A DNA stretch of 64,000 bases from Ophthalmolycus amberensis (GCA_024529925.1 JAFEUB010000065.1:3450001-3514000), one strand, 5' to 3'. Shown: positions 49,901 to 59,525, counted from the stretch's first letter. Notes: a model not told the origin generated them from the sequence alone. Translations and numbers: made by a program.

Positions 49901-50232
49901 ACACACTGTCCTAGTTTGTGCAAATGTGAGATCATACCAAAACTTCAATAAAGGGGGACAATAAAAAAAATCTTGTAAAACATGCGCGGGAGCATATTTG
50001 CTTATTTCATCTCCATTAACATTCCCATTGTCAACACAGCTGGCGCCTTAGGCTGCTTCCAACCCAGTTATTTCTATATATTTGCTAAAACGTTCCTCGG
50101 GTCCGCTCCAACACACATGAGCATTAGATGAATGAAATCAAAGAGTCCATCATAGATCTCACCTCGAACAATAGTAAGAACCGCCACTGCGACGACTGGG
50201 AACAATGAGCGGAGGGGAAAGTTGAGCATCAT
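24935..50232 (-). CDS. tmem132: TMEM132-family transmembrane protein gene, 11 coding exons (paralogue unresolved)
   Basis: A single-pass cell-surface protein of the TMEM132 family (neuronal adhesion-type proteins with cohesin and Ig-like ectodomains). Seen: signal peptide from the ATG at 50232; motifs NFQVLNVDHVLL, ETREVRG and RIGSVNLL in exon 2; DILNTAVLTGETVSVPV, CEYVYVNGKE, WMPRLPLLIDV, QIKGWRVPV, ELGVQLVSGLSLSL and CWVQFSDGAV in later exons; then a Thr-rich stalk, SELEIGIYALVGV at the start of the membrane helix, and tail motifs HKHDWVWLG and SPTSKRNQVQFTTFTT. Coding exons, 5' to 3': 50163-50232, 45802-46718, 43330-43390 (upper end uncertain), 41073-41219, 37733-37904, 35508-35651, 32412-32620, 29234-29414, 28973-29086, 28637-28828, 24935-26445. 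Total is about 1,240 codons against roughly 1,000-1,100 in mammals. Phases agree at every junction except exon 2/3; the last exon has two frame breaks. By position next to rimbp2 one expects TMEM132D, but the tail end does not match it. Family call firm, paralogue not. Confidence 0.93.
25220..25243 (-). repeat. tmem132: CAG triplet run coding eight glutamines
   Basis: Eight consecutive CTG on the plus strand read as CAG on the coding strand and give a Gln run after RNSSL in the cytoplasmic tail. A pure triplet run in a coding exon is likely to vary in length between individuals. Confidence 0.9.
25547..25609 (-). other. tmem132: Single transmembrane helix of the TMEM132 protein
   Basis: Hydrophobic run IGIYALVGVSCIAIFAFFLN, flanked outside by SELE and inside by SYKLCFRNKK (positive inside). 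This gives a type I topology: ectodomain outside, about 200 residues inside. The N-terminal half matches the family's LEIGMYALLGVFCLAI; the C-terminal half (FAFFLNCASYKLC) is more divergent. Confidence 0.9.
28637..28828 (-). CDS. tmem132: TMEM132 exon 10: membrane-proximal Ig-like segment
   Basis: 64 codons, phase 0 on both sides. Starts VLSPLTSSVLAERNIRVVDD, continues VTELGVQLVSGLSLSLRLGP and ends TQLKQ. This is very close to the mammalian 'VLSPLSDTILAEKTI.V.DEKV.I.DLGVQLV.GLSLSL'. Donor CAG|GTAAGT is near-consensus. Confidence 0.95.
28829..28972 (-). other. tmem132: TMEM132 intron 9: 144 nt, no in-frame stop
   Basis: This intron has canonical ends (CAG|GTGAGC, GTTGCAG|GTG). Its length is a multiple of three and it reads through with no stop, so retention would add 48 residues. 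It contains a perfect 11-bp hairpin (28887-28897 with 28908-28918, 10-nt loop) next to a long C run and (CA)n (28922-28958). Confidence 0.75.
28922..28958. repeat. Poly-C followed by (CA)n inside intron 9
   Basis: About 20 C in a row then about eight CA units. On the transcribed strand it is a G run next to (GT)n close to the donor of a very short intron. Confidence 0.85.
28973..29086 (-). CDS. tmem132: TMEM132 exon 9
   Basis: 38 codons, phase 0 on both sides. Encodes VDVTSLVRSSLKVADPDVAR and ends GRAVGTTTVQ, matching the family block 'DWQVD.T.L......V.DPR.A......L.G...G.TT.QV'. Acceptor TGACAG, donor CAG|GTGAGC. Confidence 0.94.
29234..29414 (-). CDS. tmem132: TMEM132 exon 8: acidic loop and DWQ block
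   Basis: 181 nt, acceptor GTGTCAG and donor CAG|GTAAAA. Starts LTWDSEEEEEMRKGRGC, the family's acidic stretch before RGRGC, then LLYQHSTLKVLTPFIAQ and LGPDWQ. Phase 2 in, phase 0 out. Separated from exon 9 by a 147-nt intron. Confidence 0.94.
29495..29580 (+). repeat. Interspersed repeat fragment in intron 7
   Basis: GGGGGCAACAGCTAGCCTGG, CTCTGTCCCAAGGTTACAAC and CCAGCACCTCTAAAGCTCAC. The same order of landmarks appears at 62671-62845 in a rimbp2 intron. Confidence 0.5.
31885..31987 (+). mobile_element. L2-like retroposon 3' tail with (CTTGC)n
   Basis: Ends GTGAAGCACTTTGAATTACC, TTGTTGTTGAAATGTGCTAT and ACAAATAAACTTGCCTTGCC with further CTTGC units. This is a familiar form of 5'-truncated L2-type LINE or dependent SINE tail in teleosts. 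It lies in TMEM132 intron 7, antisense to the gene. Confidence 0.55.
32412..32620 (-). CDS. tmem132: TMEM132 exon 7: NGKE and WRVP block
   Basis: 209 nt from a pyrimidine-rich TTGTCCAG acceptor to AG|GTAAGG. Encodes VSERCEYVYVNGKE, a possible glycosylation site in LNFTYGF, WMPRLPLLIDV and LSQIKGWRVPV. The order and spacing match the mammalian proteins. Ends in phase 2 inside an Arg codon completed by exon 8. Confidence 0.95.
35508..35651 (-). CDS. tmem132: TMEM132 exon 6: ILNTAVLTG block
   Basis: Exactly 48 codons, phase 0 on both sides. HTDILNTAVLTGETVSVPV is one of the most conserved family blocks. It is followed by a possible N-glycosylation site (NYT) and SCRSTEEDVLK. Acceptor TGCACAG, donor CAAG|GTAAAC. 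Confidence 0.94.
37733..37904 (-). CDS. tmem132: TMEM132 exon 5: ectodomain segment
   Basis: 172 nt, acceptor AAACAG|G and donor CATG|GTGAGG. Encodes LLEVLQLDFVPKDV, then WRLELPGNV and IYTTQRDYVGLAPLVM. This corresponds to the EILQLDF...W.V.YPG...V..RD..G..PLAM block of the family. Starts in phase 2 and ends in phase 0. Confidence 0.92.
38741..38772. repeat. Perfect 32-bp palindrome with no spacer
   Basis: CTCATTCTTCCATCAG is followed directly by its exact reverse complement CTGATGGAAGAATGAG. It lies in TMEM132 intron 4. Confidence 0.95.
39809..39842. repeat. (TG)n microsatellite
   Basis: TG units with one TTTG interruption. Confidence 0.9.
41073..41219 (-). CDS. tmem132: TMEM132 exon 4: ectodomain segment
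   Basis: 147 nt, acceptor CTGCAG|G and donor AGAG|GTCAGT, phase 2 on both sides. Encodes AAVKAGLSFSAARPSDSALW and ends VVCQRKVAVTAK, matching the VKKG...SPSIWDV...VIVCQKK region of mammalian TMEM132D as I recall it. Confidence 0.88.
42921..42950. repeat. (CA)n microsatellite in TMEM132 intron 3
   Basis: About ten CA units followed by CAAACACAAAC. Confidence 0.9.
43330..43390 (-). CDS. tmem132: TMEM132 exon 3: small linker exon, 5' boundary uncertain
   Basis: Encodes VTVTLSW...SQWMKVV and ends in CG, which joins the first G of exon 4 to give R-A-A-V-K-A-G, the counterpart of the R-A-K-V-K-K-G motif in mammalian family members. The donor CG|GTAAGA and the phase-2 join are good. Its 5' end is not settled: the TAG acceptor just above 43390 gives the right residues only if the previous exon ended with one extra base, whereas exon 2 ends in phase 0. 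Read literally, the join hits a stop. Confidence 0.65.
45802..46718 (-). CDS. tmem132: TMEM132 exon 2: N-terminal ectodomain
   Basis: Large 917-nt exon with an open frame from a CTCCCAG acceptor to a CAG|GTGAGA donor. It carries family landmarks: NFQVLNVDHVLL, possible N-glycosylation sites (NSS, NAS), the conserved ETREVRGAC, a Trp-Phe-Ser segment, and RIGSVNLL. It ends LPGEHIYPGNFYSQ in phase 0. A poly-Ser and Gly/Arg-rich stretch between the conserved blocks looks lineage-specific. Phase with exon 1 is correct. Confidence 0.93.
46719..50162 (-). other. tmem132: TMEM132 intron 1
   Basis: Only 3.4 kb, whereas the first introns of mammalian TMEM132C/D are very long. A short direct repeat (GTTGATATTAAAAATGCA, twice, near 48120-48157) is present; otherwise nothing recognised. 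Confidence 0.7.
50163..50232 (-). CDS. tmem132: TMEM132 exon 1: start codon and signal peptide
   Basis: Starts with two consecutive ATG codons (50232 and 50229). The encoded MMLNFPLRSLFPVVAVAVLT is a typical signal peptide: one Arg, then a long hydrophobic run. The donor is GAG|GTGAGA at 50162 and leaves one base (phase 1), which joins exon 2 to make Val. The upstream reading frame stays open to 50325 but has no earlier ATG, so the ATG at 50232 is chosen. Confidence 0.85.
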
Positions 50233-53200
50233 TTCAGCAGAGTTGCAGGTTCTGCTGCGTTCCCTCCGGTGCGCACCTATAGTTGCGCTTTGGGGACTGT
50301 TTGCGGTCGGTGACGCTGGAAGCAATTAGATTGCCCGATGTCCGGTATAGTTACGTCCTCTGACTGTAAGTATTAAGGCAGTACAAAAATCCTGGTTTAC
50401 TTCCTTATCCACGTAGAGCTTCGTCTTGCATCTGGAGTAGTTGTGGGATGTGTTTGTGTCTTCTTTCCTCTGTATGATGAGAGGGATGATTTCCTCCGGG
50501 AGCACACGGCTCGAGCTGGCACGGCTGGACAGCAACAGGCACGGCTATTCCCATGATAGAAATGAGTAAACATGTGCCCTCTCTCAGATTAACGGGACCA
50601 CGTGGGTAATCGCGGGGAAGAGCTGCCAGCAAATTAAATGCACATGAGGTCAAGGGGATCAGTGGTTTCTCCATGACTCATTTTAATGAAGGGCGAAAAA
50701 CACATTAGATTCTTTCTTTTCTTTCATTTTTTAACTGTATTTAAAGTTATTTTTGGAATTCACAGTTGTTCATATTACACTAAGTAGGCCTTTGTATTGA
50801 TTGCGATGTGCCAGTTATTGTGGGGGGAAAACAAGTTAAGTGCAGGTTTTGCCAGCTGCCAGCTGCATATTCCCAGTCCACAGCATCAGATGGCATTTGA
50901 GACAACCTCACATATGTGCCCAGTCCACAATTCAAACAAAGAAAAGTTGAATTATAAATCTTTTTTTTTCTGAGCTACATCAGGCCTTCAGGCCACATTT
51001 AACATCTTAACAATTTGGTTAATTTTTTTCTCTCTCTCTTTTTATGTGTATCACTTGACCTAAAATCTCTTGCACTCATTATAACGAGGTGCGTTGAGCA
51101 TCAGCGTGAGTTCCAAGCCTGAACTCAAACAGCATGGTGTCTCGTTGGATGTGCCCTACAACAAGGGAAACATTAATGTGGGGCTATGCAGTTTAAGCAC
51201 CATGGCATCCATCCACATCGGACTAAGTGCTGACACCAGATTTATGGTAAAGCACACCTCGTGTTTAATGAGCTTGGTCGCACTAGTATTCACTCCTCCA
51301 CTCTCTAACATCTCACTGAATACCTGTTCACTGAAACAAATGTGCTTTACTGGCAGAATACGCCTGCCAGCGAAACCCACTGTGCCCACTGCCTCAATGC
51401 CTGTTTTATTGCAAGGTGGCACCAGTGCCGAGGTGACAGCAATATGCATGCAGGCATCATTTGGCAAATAAACATTTTCTCTGCTGCCAGTAGAGGCTGA
51501 TTAGAATAAATATGTGCCTAGGGAGACATTTAGGGATCTCTAAATGCCAATAAAACTTTGAGGAACTACTGGAGTGTATATGTCAGGGGAGGAACTTGAT
51601 TTTTCTGTACACATTGCTCCCGTTTTTACAGTGCAGGGTTAGCACATGCATTTGGAAGCCACTGAGCTTTAATTTGAGCAGGTTGTCTGTGGTTTTGGCT
51701 GGATGAGGTTATTAAAGCCGACAGTGGCAGAGGCCAACGACTATTGAGTCTGGGAACGTCTCCAAATCTCAGTTGTTGTTCCAGACATGCAACCTGCTGC
51801 TGGTGCTATTAGACACGACGGAAAGATGGTCCGATGCACTGCGTGTGACTCCAACATTCCATATAAAGTTTCTGGTGGTCATTTGATGTGGAGCCACATG
51901 GGTAAAGGCCTGAATCCCTGTAGAATTGTTTCTTCTGTAACATGAAGCGGTGCTTCTTTGAGCTTTTGAAACTGATAGACAGCAGGAGAAAAGACCTCAG
52001 TGACAACTGGTCAGAGCGAAAGCTTAGTCAAGAATTCAGGAAATGGACCATTGCCTCTTTTCAGCCAGCAGCACTCTGTGTGACTCCAGGGATGGCAATG
52101 TCGGCCAGACGGTCGGTTGATCCTCCACTTTGTTCCAGACTGACATATCTCCACAGCTATTGGATGGACTGCCATGGAATTTGGCGCAGATGTTCATGCC
52201 GCCCTCAGGGTGAATTGTAATCACTTTGGTGATTACTCTACTCTTCCTCTATAGCGCCATTATCAGGTCAAAATTTCAATTTGTCTAATACTTTGGTTTA
52301 TGACCAAACACCTGCAAAGCTAATTACATTCCCATCGTCCACAGCTGTACTTGTGCTTAGCTCTAATTAGCACATTTTAGCACGCTAATACGCTAAACAG
52401 AGCTGCTAGCATTGGTGTCGACTCCCAGTCTTTGATCTGCTGGTTGGTTTTTAAATATGTCTCCAGATGTTGGCTGATGTAACAAGGCTGCATAAAATAA
52501 ATTGTGTGGTTAGAAGTACTGCGTCGGCCCATTATCTTTTTGACCCTCAAAACTGAATCACACTTTGTGTTCCATCTGTCATCAGCCTCAGTGTGGCATT
52601 CACATCTCTGATACCTCTTTATGAAATTGTGTTAAAACTTGAAATAATGTATATCACTGGTACTCGCAGTTTCCTTGCTCCCCACATGTTGAAGAGTGCT
52701 TTGGAACTGTGGACCTCTCTCCATTAAACATCAGAACATGGTGACACAGATGATTCAACTTGGAAGTTTGAATTTACAAAAACATTGCACATGCAATTTA
52801 AACAGCAAAGAAAAAATAGTGTTCAAATAATATCTTAATGCAATTCAGAAGAATTTGATTTCCAAAAAAACAATGTACAGTAATATTAACAAATACAGAA
52901 AATACAACTGACACAAGAGGCATTGCTATATTGAACTGTGTATGAACAACCGGGACATGTTATAGCAAAGCTTTAATCTGGAAGTTGACATCCAGTTGAT
53001 CTCAACTCCTCGGTGCACATGGGGTCATCCAATGATCACTAGATCTATTAACCTTTACTGACACTCATCCAGCTTTGATGGATATTGAACTACAGTCATA
53101 TCGCATTTTAATAATCCTTTTGTCTTAACTTTCATCAATCAAACAAAGATTAGATCAACTCATCTATCTGGTTGCCAGGGGAGCACATGAATAGAATATT

Positions 53201-53379
53201 AACAGAAGAGGTGGCTCAAGAATACCCAAGACAATTGGATCCATTAGCATTTCTAAAAACCATCTGAGCGTAAATCATTGCAAACTGCTTCTTACGCTCT
53301 GATCTCCGGGGAGTGACGGAGTCCATTTTCTGAACATAAAGCGGCCAGTATACCTGTGTAATTACACTTAGCACCACAG
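50233..53379. other. TMEM132 5' flank and spacer
   Basis: Apart from interspersed repeat 52089-52425, no gene is visible. No clear TATA box or CpG island sits directly at the start codon, so the transcription start may lie further up. Confidence 0.4.
52089..52425 (+). repeat. Interspersed repeat, longest copy
   Basis: Landmarks in order: GGGATGGCAATGTCGG, TTCCAGACTGACATATCTCC, GCTATTGGATGGACTGCCAT, CTCTATAGCGCC, CACATTTTAGCACGCTAATA and AGAGCTGCTAGCAT. It shares both ends with the copy at 8959-9163. No coding potential. Confidence 0.55.
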
Positions 53380-53750
53380 TCTGCCAGGGGGGGCGGACAG
53401 TCTTTTCAACACTCGCGGTTCTCCAGCCAAGTTGTGCCCATGCAGCGAGCGTCTCCCGCCTTGCAGCAGTCTCAGCCGAAGATGAATCACCGAGGCCAGG
53501 CCCTTGCCCTGGCTTCCTCCCCTTCGCTGACGTCAGCCGACATTCGTCCTCTGATGACGAATGAATGCTCTTCCCTGAGCAGAGCCAGCGTGAACATCAG
53601 TTCTCCGCCCCGGCAGGAGGCCTTGGATGAGTTACAGGCCAGGTGGTACGTCCTCCCACCGACGGCCTTCCCCTCAGAGCGCCGCCGTGATGGACAGGAA
53701 AGAGGCTCGCCTCAAACCACCTGGCCTGTAACTCGGTAAAATTCACTGCA
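53380..53750. promoter_or_regulatory. GC- and CpG-rich patch upstream of the TMEM132 start, with CRE palindrome
   Basis: A clear island of CpG-dense sequence in an AT-rich spacer, about 3.2 kb upstream of the TMEM132 start codon. It contains TGACGTCA (53528-53535), the palindromic CREB/ATF site, and a 19-bp inverted repeat. It could be a promoter, a 5' untranslated exon or an enhancer. A 101-codon plus-strand open frame across it is not recognisable. Confidence 0.35.
53629..53734. repeat. 19-bp perfect inverted repeat, 68-nt loop
   Basis: GAGTTACAGGCCAGGTGGT at 53629-53647 and its exact reverse complement at 53716-53734. No obvious transposon flanks. Confidence 0.95.
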
Positions 53751-54078
53751 CACAACTCCGTGTCATATATCACATTATCTTATCTCATCTTAAATTCTCT
53801 CTCTTTTGTTCATTAGTGACCAGACGAATCAGGCAACAGCTTCCCCAAGGGCCCCAGACCCTCAGGGTCCCCAAAGGCTGCAAATTCCTACATTATTTTA
53901 ATATATTATTTGTGAAATGTCCGTAAACTACATGTACGTAAAATGTTACCATGTGAAATGGTGTTTGAAGATGTTTTGGCCCTCAAGCTGGTTGATCCAT
54001 CGAAGGCATAACAAAAAGGCCTGTGGTAAAAACACACAGTTACTTCATATGCAAAGCAACTTGTAGTATCATTCACAG

Positions 54079-54100
54079 CCCCCCCCCCCCCCCCCCCCCC
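54079..54100. repeat. Poly-C run
   Basis: About 22 C in a row. Confidence 0.9.
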
Positions 54101-54511
54101 TAAACCTCTGTACCACACATTTACTGCATGAGCTTCAGGAAGTTTCCAAAACTGTTCCCAGAGACTTCAAAAGAAGCCTCCAACTCACGTCTGGGTATGT
54201 CAAAGTCAAATTAAAATATTTTACCTGGGAGATCCCTGCTGGGATTTTGGGGGGACGCGGGTCAAATGGACGCAGAGTGTTTAACTGGCACTGAGGTTTT
54301 GTGAAATATTCAGGGAGGCCAGCAGAAGATGGATGTCTCCTCATGCCCCCCACCCTCTGGTGGCGTGGCAGGCAGGACGAAAGCGAGTGATGGAGAGGTT
54401 ACAACTGGCAAGAATTTTAAACATCCATTGGCCCTCGGGAACTCCACAGACTTACAGCTCAATAAAGATCTGTTAGATAGCGAGGGAAAATAAGCGCAAG
54501 AGAGAGCTGAA

Positions 54512-54603
54512 GGGGGGGGGGGTACGGGGGAGGAAGAAAAAGAGAGGGAGGGGAGTGAGAGGAGAGGAGAGGAGAAGAGAGGAGAGGAAGGACTTGGAGA
54601 GAT
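54512..54603. repeat. Purine-only tract (G run plus GGAGA repeats)
   Basis: Starts with ten G after AGCTGAA, then AGAGGGAGG and repeated GGAGA/GAGAGGA units. Almost all purine on the plus strand, which favours triplex (H-DNA) structure. Confidence 0.8.
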
Positions 54604-57600
54604 GAGAGTATAGGGCAAATATATAAGAAGCAACAAAACAAATATTCATTGATTTACACATTCCATCTTTGTTTCTCGCCACCCGGAGAGCACAATGGGT
54701 GTTTCAGTACTGGAACGCTGCAGTATTCGTAGTCTTTGAGGTTCTCTCCTGTTTAAATCAACATTGAAATTAAGCCAATGGTAAAAACAAATATGCATGT
54801 AAGGCAGGGTATTAAAGGAGGAGGAGGTCGAAGGACTATTTCTCAAGTCCAGCCATACACACATTTCACGATGTGAATTTTGTGTCTTGTGGTAACTGTG
54901 TTGACATCAGAAAATTAAATACATCATTGAAGAGTGAGAGTTTGTCGCTGTCTGTCTCGCATCCCTCGTTGTGAAACTGCAGTCTTCCCAGTCACGCGCT
55001 GTCTACGCCCAACTGCAAAGCACTGCTGCCCTCCAGAGGACTGAGATGTAACGGCATGAACAAAGCGGGCCGGTTATTATTATGAATTTCTTTTTTTATT
55101 TATTTGAAAGATGAATTCACCCACAACGCTGATTTCAATCTGCTGCCTGCCTCTGATTGGATTGCGCCCTGCTTTCATGTAAATGTGGTAGACACAGTGA
55201 GGCGTGTTACTTGTAAAATGGAGACACAAAACTGGAGGAAAGGAGAAAGGAGAAGCGTGCTTACAAAAAAATGGAAATCCTTTATGGAAGTTATGAATTT
55301 GTCGGATGTGCTATTTCTCATTTCAGACTTCTGAAATGACACAAATGAATCCCATCCAAAGCATCTTTGTTGGATGGCAGTCTTTGAAAGCTTCGAGACT
55401 AATTGTTAAAATATCATTCAAGGCTCATCACAGTCTCCTTTCACTCAGAGAGTTTGAAGTCATGGATGACAGTCAACATCTGTTATACTTCAGATCCCAT
55501 TGAACAGCACTTCACTTATTACTTGTTGTTGCATCGAAGCCCAGTCTCTCCAACGTTTCGTTAATTAGGAATCTAACTTTTACTGACAGCCAGTCTTGTT
55601 GTTGATGAAGTGCCAAGCGGGCTTGTGTGAACTCAGCATTGTCACCATCCCTTCAGCCTTTTGTCCCTGATGTGATGACAGGCAGGATATGATTTGTTGT
55701 GATGTTCTGGGCCTACACCTCTTGATGGCAGAGAGAGACTGATGGCAGAGAGAATAATGAATTCAGATGAAAAATGTTAATAAATGTTGCATACATCAGT
55801 TCATCAAATCATTACAATTTGTCATGTCTTGATGGAAATGATCACAAAAGATAACTGTCATCCCGTTGTTGCCGTTCATTAATGAGCCTCGCAGATCATC
55901 TTTCTGCAACTGATTTGGGGATTTTCTATCCAAACAACCACTTGTTGCAGCCGATTACAACCTGGGGTTAATGATTCAATCAGACCAACCGTGGATGTGC
56001 CATTCAGCGAGCTGTGACAAAACCAATATTCTTTCTGGAGAGAAACCCCAGGAATACATTTGACTGCACTGATTAGGACACAGTTTCTATTGACAAGCAT
56101 TTTACCTCCACTGAGACGACGGCTGTGAGAAGCTTTGTTTGTTGCAGGCAAATAAATAAGCCATGAAACCCTGTCTGATAGGGTCCTTTATCTCAGTTTT
56201 AATTCGTTTTTATGATTTTTTTTTAATATAGCATGAAACATTATCATGATAATGTAAAACTTTGTTCATTCATATAAACAACCTTCATTTCTTCTCAGGC
56301 GTGAATGCAGACGCGAAGCTACAAAACTAAGAACACTGACTTATTGCCTCAATACGTACAGCAAATGTCAGCTGAAGTCTTTTGAAGGATGTACAGTGGC
56401 TACTAGAATATTAATCATATATAAAACATATATGTTAAACGGTCAGAGCCACAAAAGGCTGAACATCTCCTGCTGTATTAAATGCAACATCTGCCCCCCC
56501 CCCCCTCTCTCAGTGAGAACACATTTACACACAAATCAACGCAAAGTGTAATTTCCTAAAAAATATCAAATTTAATTTGGTTATAAAAGTTGTATTTTTT
56601 CACATGCACACCCATACATAATGATCACCATAAATACTGTCCAATGATTTCTCTTTTTCTTTTTTTCTTTTTCAAACCTTGATTCACAAAGCAAGCACAT
56701 ACGGTGGACCAATACATCTGATTTCAAAGGACACTATGGAGAATGCTCGCAGTCGGTTACAGGTGGAAGGAATCTCAGTGCACTAACAAAACAAAAAAAG
56801 CTGTCGTAAAATCAAGTAGAAACATTTATAAATTATCTACAAATGGATCAAAGTACAAAAGAACTACGGCGTTTAGAGACACTACACCCATTCACAGGTG
56901 AATGATTTGGTACCGGGACACCATGTCACAGTTATTCAACTTTGTGACTTTGTGAATGAGAAACTATACATGAATAGCTTTGGAACAAAAATCATGTAAG
57001 CCTATTACCAGCTGAACTTTTCTTACATTCCATTTTGGCAAAACACTCTCTTGTCATTGCATTTAATCAATAATATTAACAAATAATGAGGCGAGAGAAC
57101 CCTTAAGTGCAAGTTGAAACAAGGGACAACTATAGCGATAAACAGGATAGAATGGTCATTTCAAATTGAACAGAGCGAGAAGAAGTTTTTTAAATTATTA
57201 AAGCTATGAGACGTTCTATCCCTCCAGTTCGTAATTCAATAGTAAGTTCTTGAGCACTTTTAGCCAACTTCCCGGCACACAAAATGTTGGTACAGTATTC
57301 CTTTTTTACGAATCCAAGTTATCATATTTGCTTTCAAATCTGAAATTGCAACTTATTATTTCTATAATCTCATATAATTAACACACATAATGGCTGTCTC
57401 CTCGAGAGTCAAAAGCTGAGGTAGGACAGTGAGGTTGAGTTGTGTTCGGGCCACCAGATGAATACATTTGAATTATGTGCTGTGACTTTATGTGATCAGT
57501 GAGATGGAAGTTTAGCATTGCCATTTGAATTTCCATTCATCTATTTCTTTCTTTTAAATTTGGTTGCGCTTTTGAATTTGATTTGCTCTCCAACCTACAG

Positions 57601-59525
57601 GTTTGCAAATTTAACCTATATGGGAAAACCGGGCCAAAAAACATTCCAAAGATGGAATTTAAAATGATGTCATCAAAGTTTAAAATATATGATTTTTAAT
57701 TTTTTTAAATAAGTAAAAAATTAAACGCTGTCGTCCAAAATCAATGATCACATTAAACACTTAATTCAGTATTTTCTCGCTCCATGCAGCGCCATCTATC
57801 TTGCAATAAAGACACATTTTGGAGATCTTTACATTGAATGAGAAACTGAATTAATAGTCAGCCTGCAGGATATTAAGTAGTTCCCACTGATATGATCACA
57901 TTTTGTGTTGCAAAATCTTTTCGTGGCATTATGCAAATAGGTTTGTTTGATTCTGAAGACTTGATTGCAACATATGAAACATTCAGTGAGTCAACAAACC
58001 CAATGGGCCAAACTGAACATCGACATTACTGATTCGTGTCTCCAGACTCTGGCTTTGAGTACATGTGCTTAATTCATAAATTGTTAAATTAACCAAGATC
58101 ATAGGAATAAAGTAAAAGTCAGATCTGTACCAGATTCCCTTTTAAATATATATATCTAGGCTGTGTAACATGTTAACTTGTTATGGTATAGTCCTTATGT
58201 ACTGTAAGTACAAGTACAAGTCATGTAGAGCATGAAAGGACATATTAAATATGTTAGTGATGTCTCTCCACAGACCTCAGGTAGATGAAACAGAACCAGT
58301 GAACAATGCACACCTTGACATTTTGATTTGGGATTTCCCCGAGGCTTTAACGTGGCCCCCTAAATCAACATGACACAACAGAACTGAGCGGTGCACAGGC
58401 CACGGAGGTAGCAGCATATCACGTAATCACAGGACCGAGAACTACATGGCCTCTCCTTCAGAAAACAAAAACATATAAGTGAAAGACAAACATGAAAGGT
58501 GAAAAAACATGAACGCATCACATACTGCCTCACACACACACAGGCACACAAAACATGTCTTTTACCAATCAAAATTTTGTGCAATAGGAAGACAGACACA
58601 AAATGTAGTCTTGAACTAGGCGTTTCATGACAGTTTGACAGCAAGGACAACAAACACCTCTGCTCTTATTTAATTTCCCAAAAATGACAAAGCACAAGCG
58701 ACCCGTCATGAAACAAAAAGCCTTGTGTAAATCAGCTGAGGAACGTCAGGCTCATATTGTTCTCATAAAGGCCACTGAGACAGCTACGCTCGCCTCTGAA
58801 GTTAATGCCCTGTTGCCAATCTTCTATTCTTTAATTCCTTTCATCACATAAGAACTCCACTCTGATCACAGGTACAAGTGGAAATGTTTAGTTTCTTCCC
58901 ACGTATGCTACCGCCTCTCCATGGTATTGCACTGAATAAAGGCTTTGAGTTAGCAGCCGGCATTACTTCACAGAATGCCTTGATAACAGTGTGGTCTATT
59001 TGAGATGTTCTTAGAGGACCGTGGTCTCTCGTTTCCTCGCTGCGACATCAATACTCCGCAAAAAATGACATTTTTTTCTTTTGTTGCTGAGTAAAAAAGC
59101 CCGTGAGAAACAAAGATGTACCCAGATGCTTTGTTTTCACAGCTACCCTGCTTGAAACAAATGTATAGTTTCTTCAACTAATGATAAAGAAAAGTACATG
59201 TCATGAAAATCCTAGTTTTTTTGTTTTTTTTTAAATTATCGGTTGATTTAAAATACATCACAGTAATATGTTTTTGTGTCCGCAGGTGACCTCTCTCTCT
59301 CTTTGATTTTGGCACTGCACTATACATAATTTAGTTGATTTGTATCCATCACCGCACATGAATAACTGTATCACTGGTTATATTAAAATAGGCTCACACA
59401 GTCCGAGAGACAAAGCTCACATCCTCTCTGGCATGTGTTGTTGGATCAGAGTTGATTGTGTGGATGCAATATACAGAGCCTGTGCACGTATTGTACATGT
59501 ATGCTTTTTTTTTCTTCTTCTTCTT

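Larger units (their letters stand above)
53751..59525. other. Spacer between rimbp2 and TMEM132, probably including the rimbp2 3' UTR
   Basis: AT-rich DNA with poly-C and purine tracts. The part just below 59525 is likely the 3' UTR of the long rimbp2 form, but I could not fix its end. No coding region recognised. Confidence 0.4.

Noticed and set aside
53434..53739. 101-codon open frame as a protein-coding exon
   Set aside because: CpG-rich DNA gives long open frames by composition, no motif is recognised, and half of it is covered by the inverted repeat.
50233..59525. FZD10 or PIWIL1 between TMEM132 and rimbp2, as in mammals
   Set aside because: Searched by eye for a frizzled cysteine-rich domain, seven-helix exon or PAZ/PIWI motifs; none of the open frames fits.
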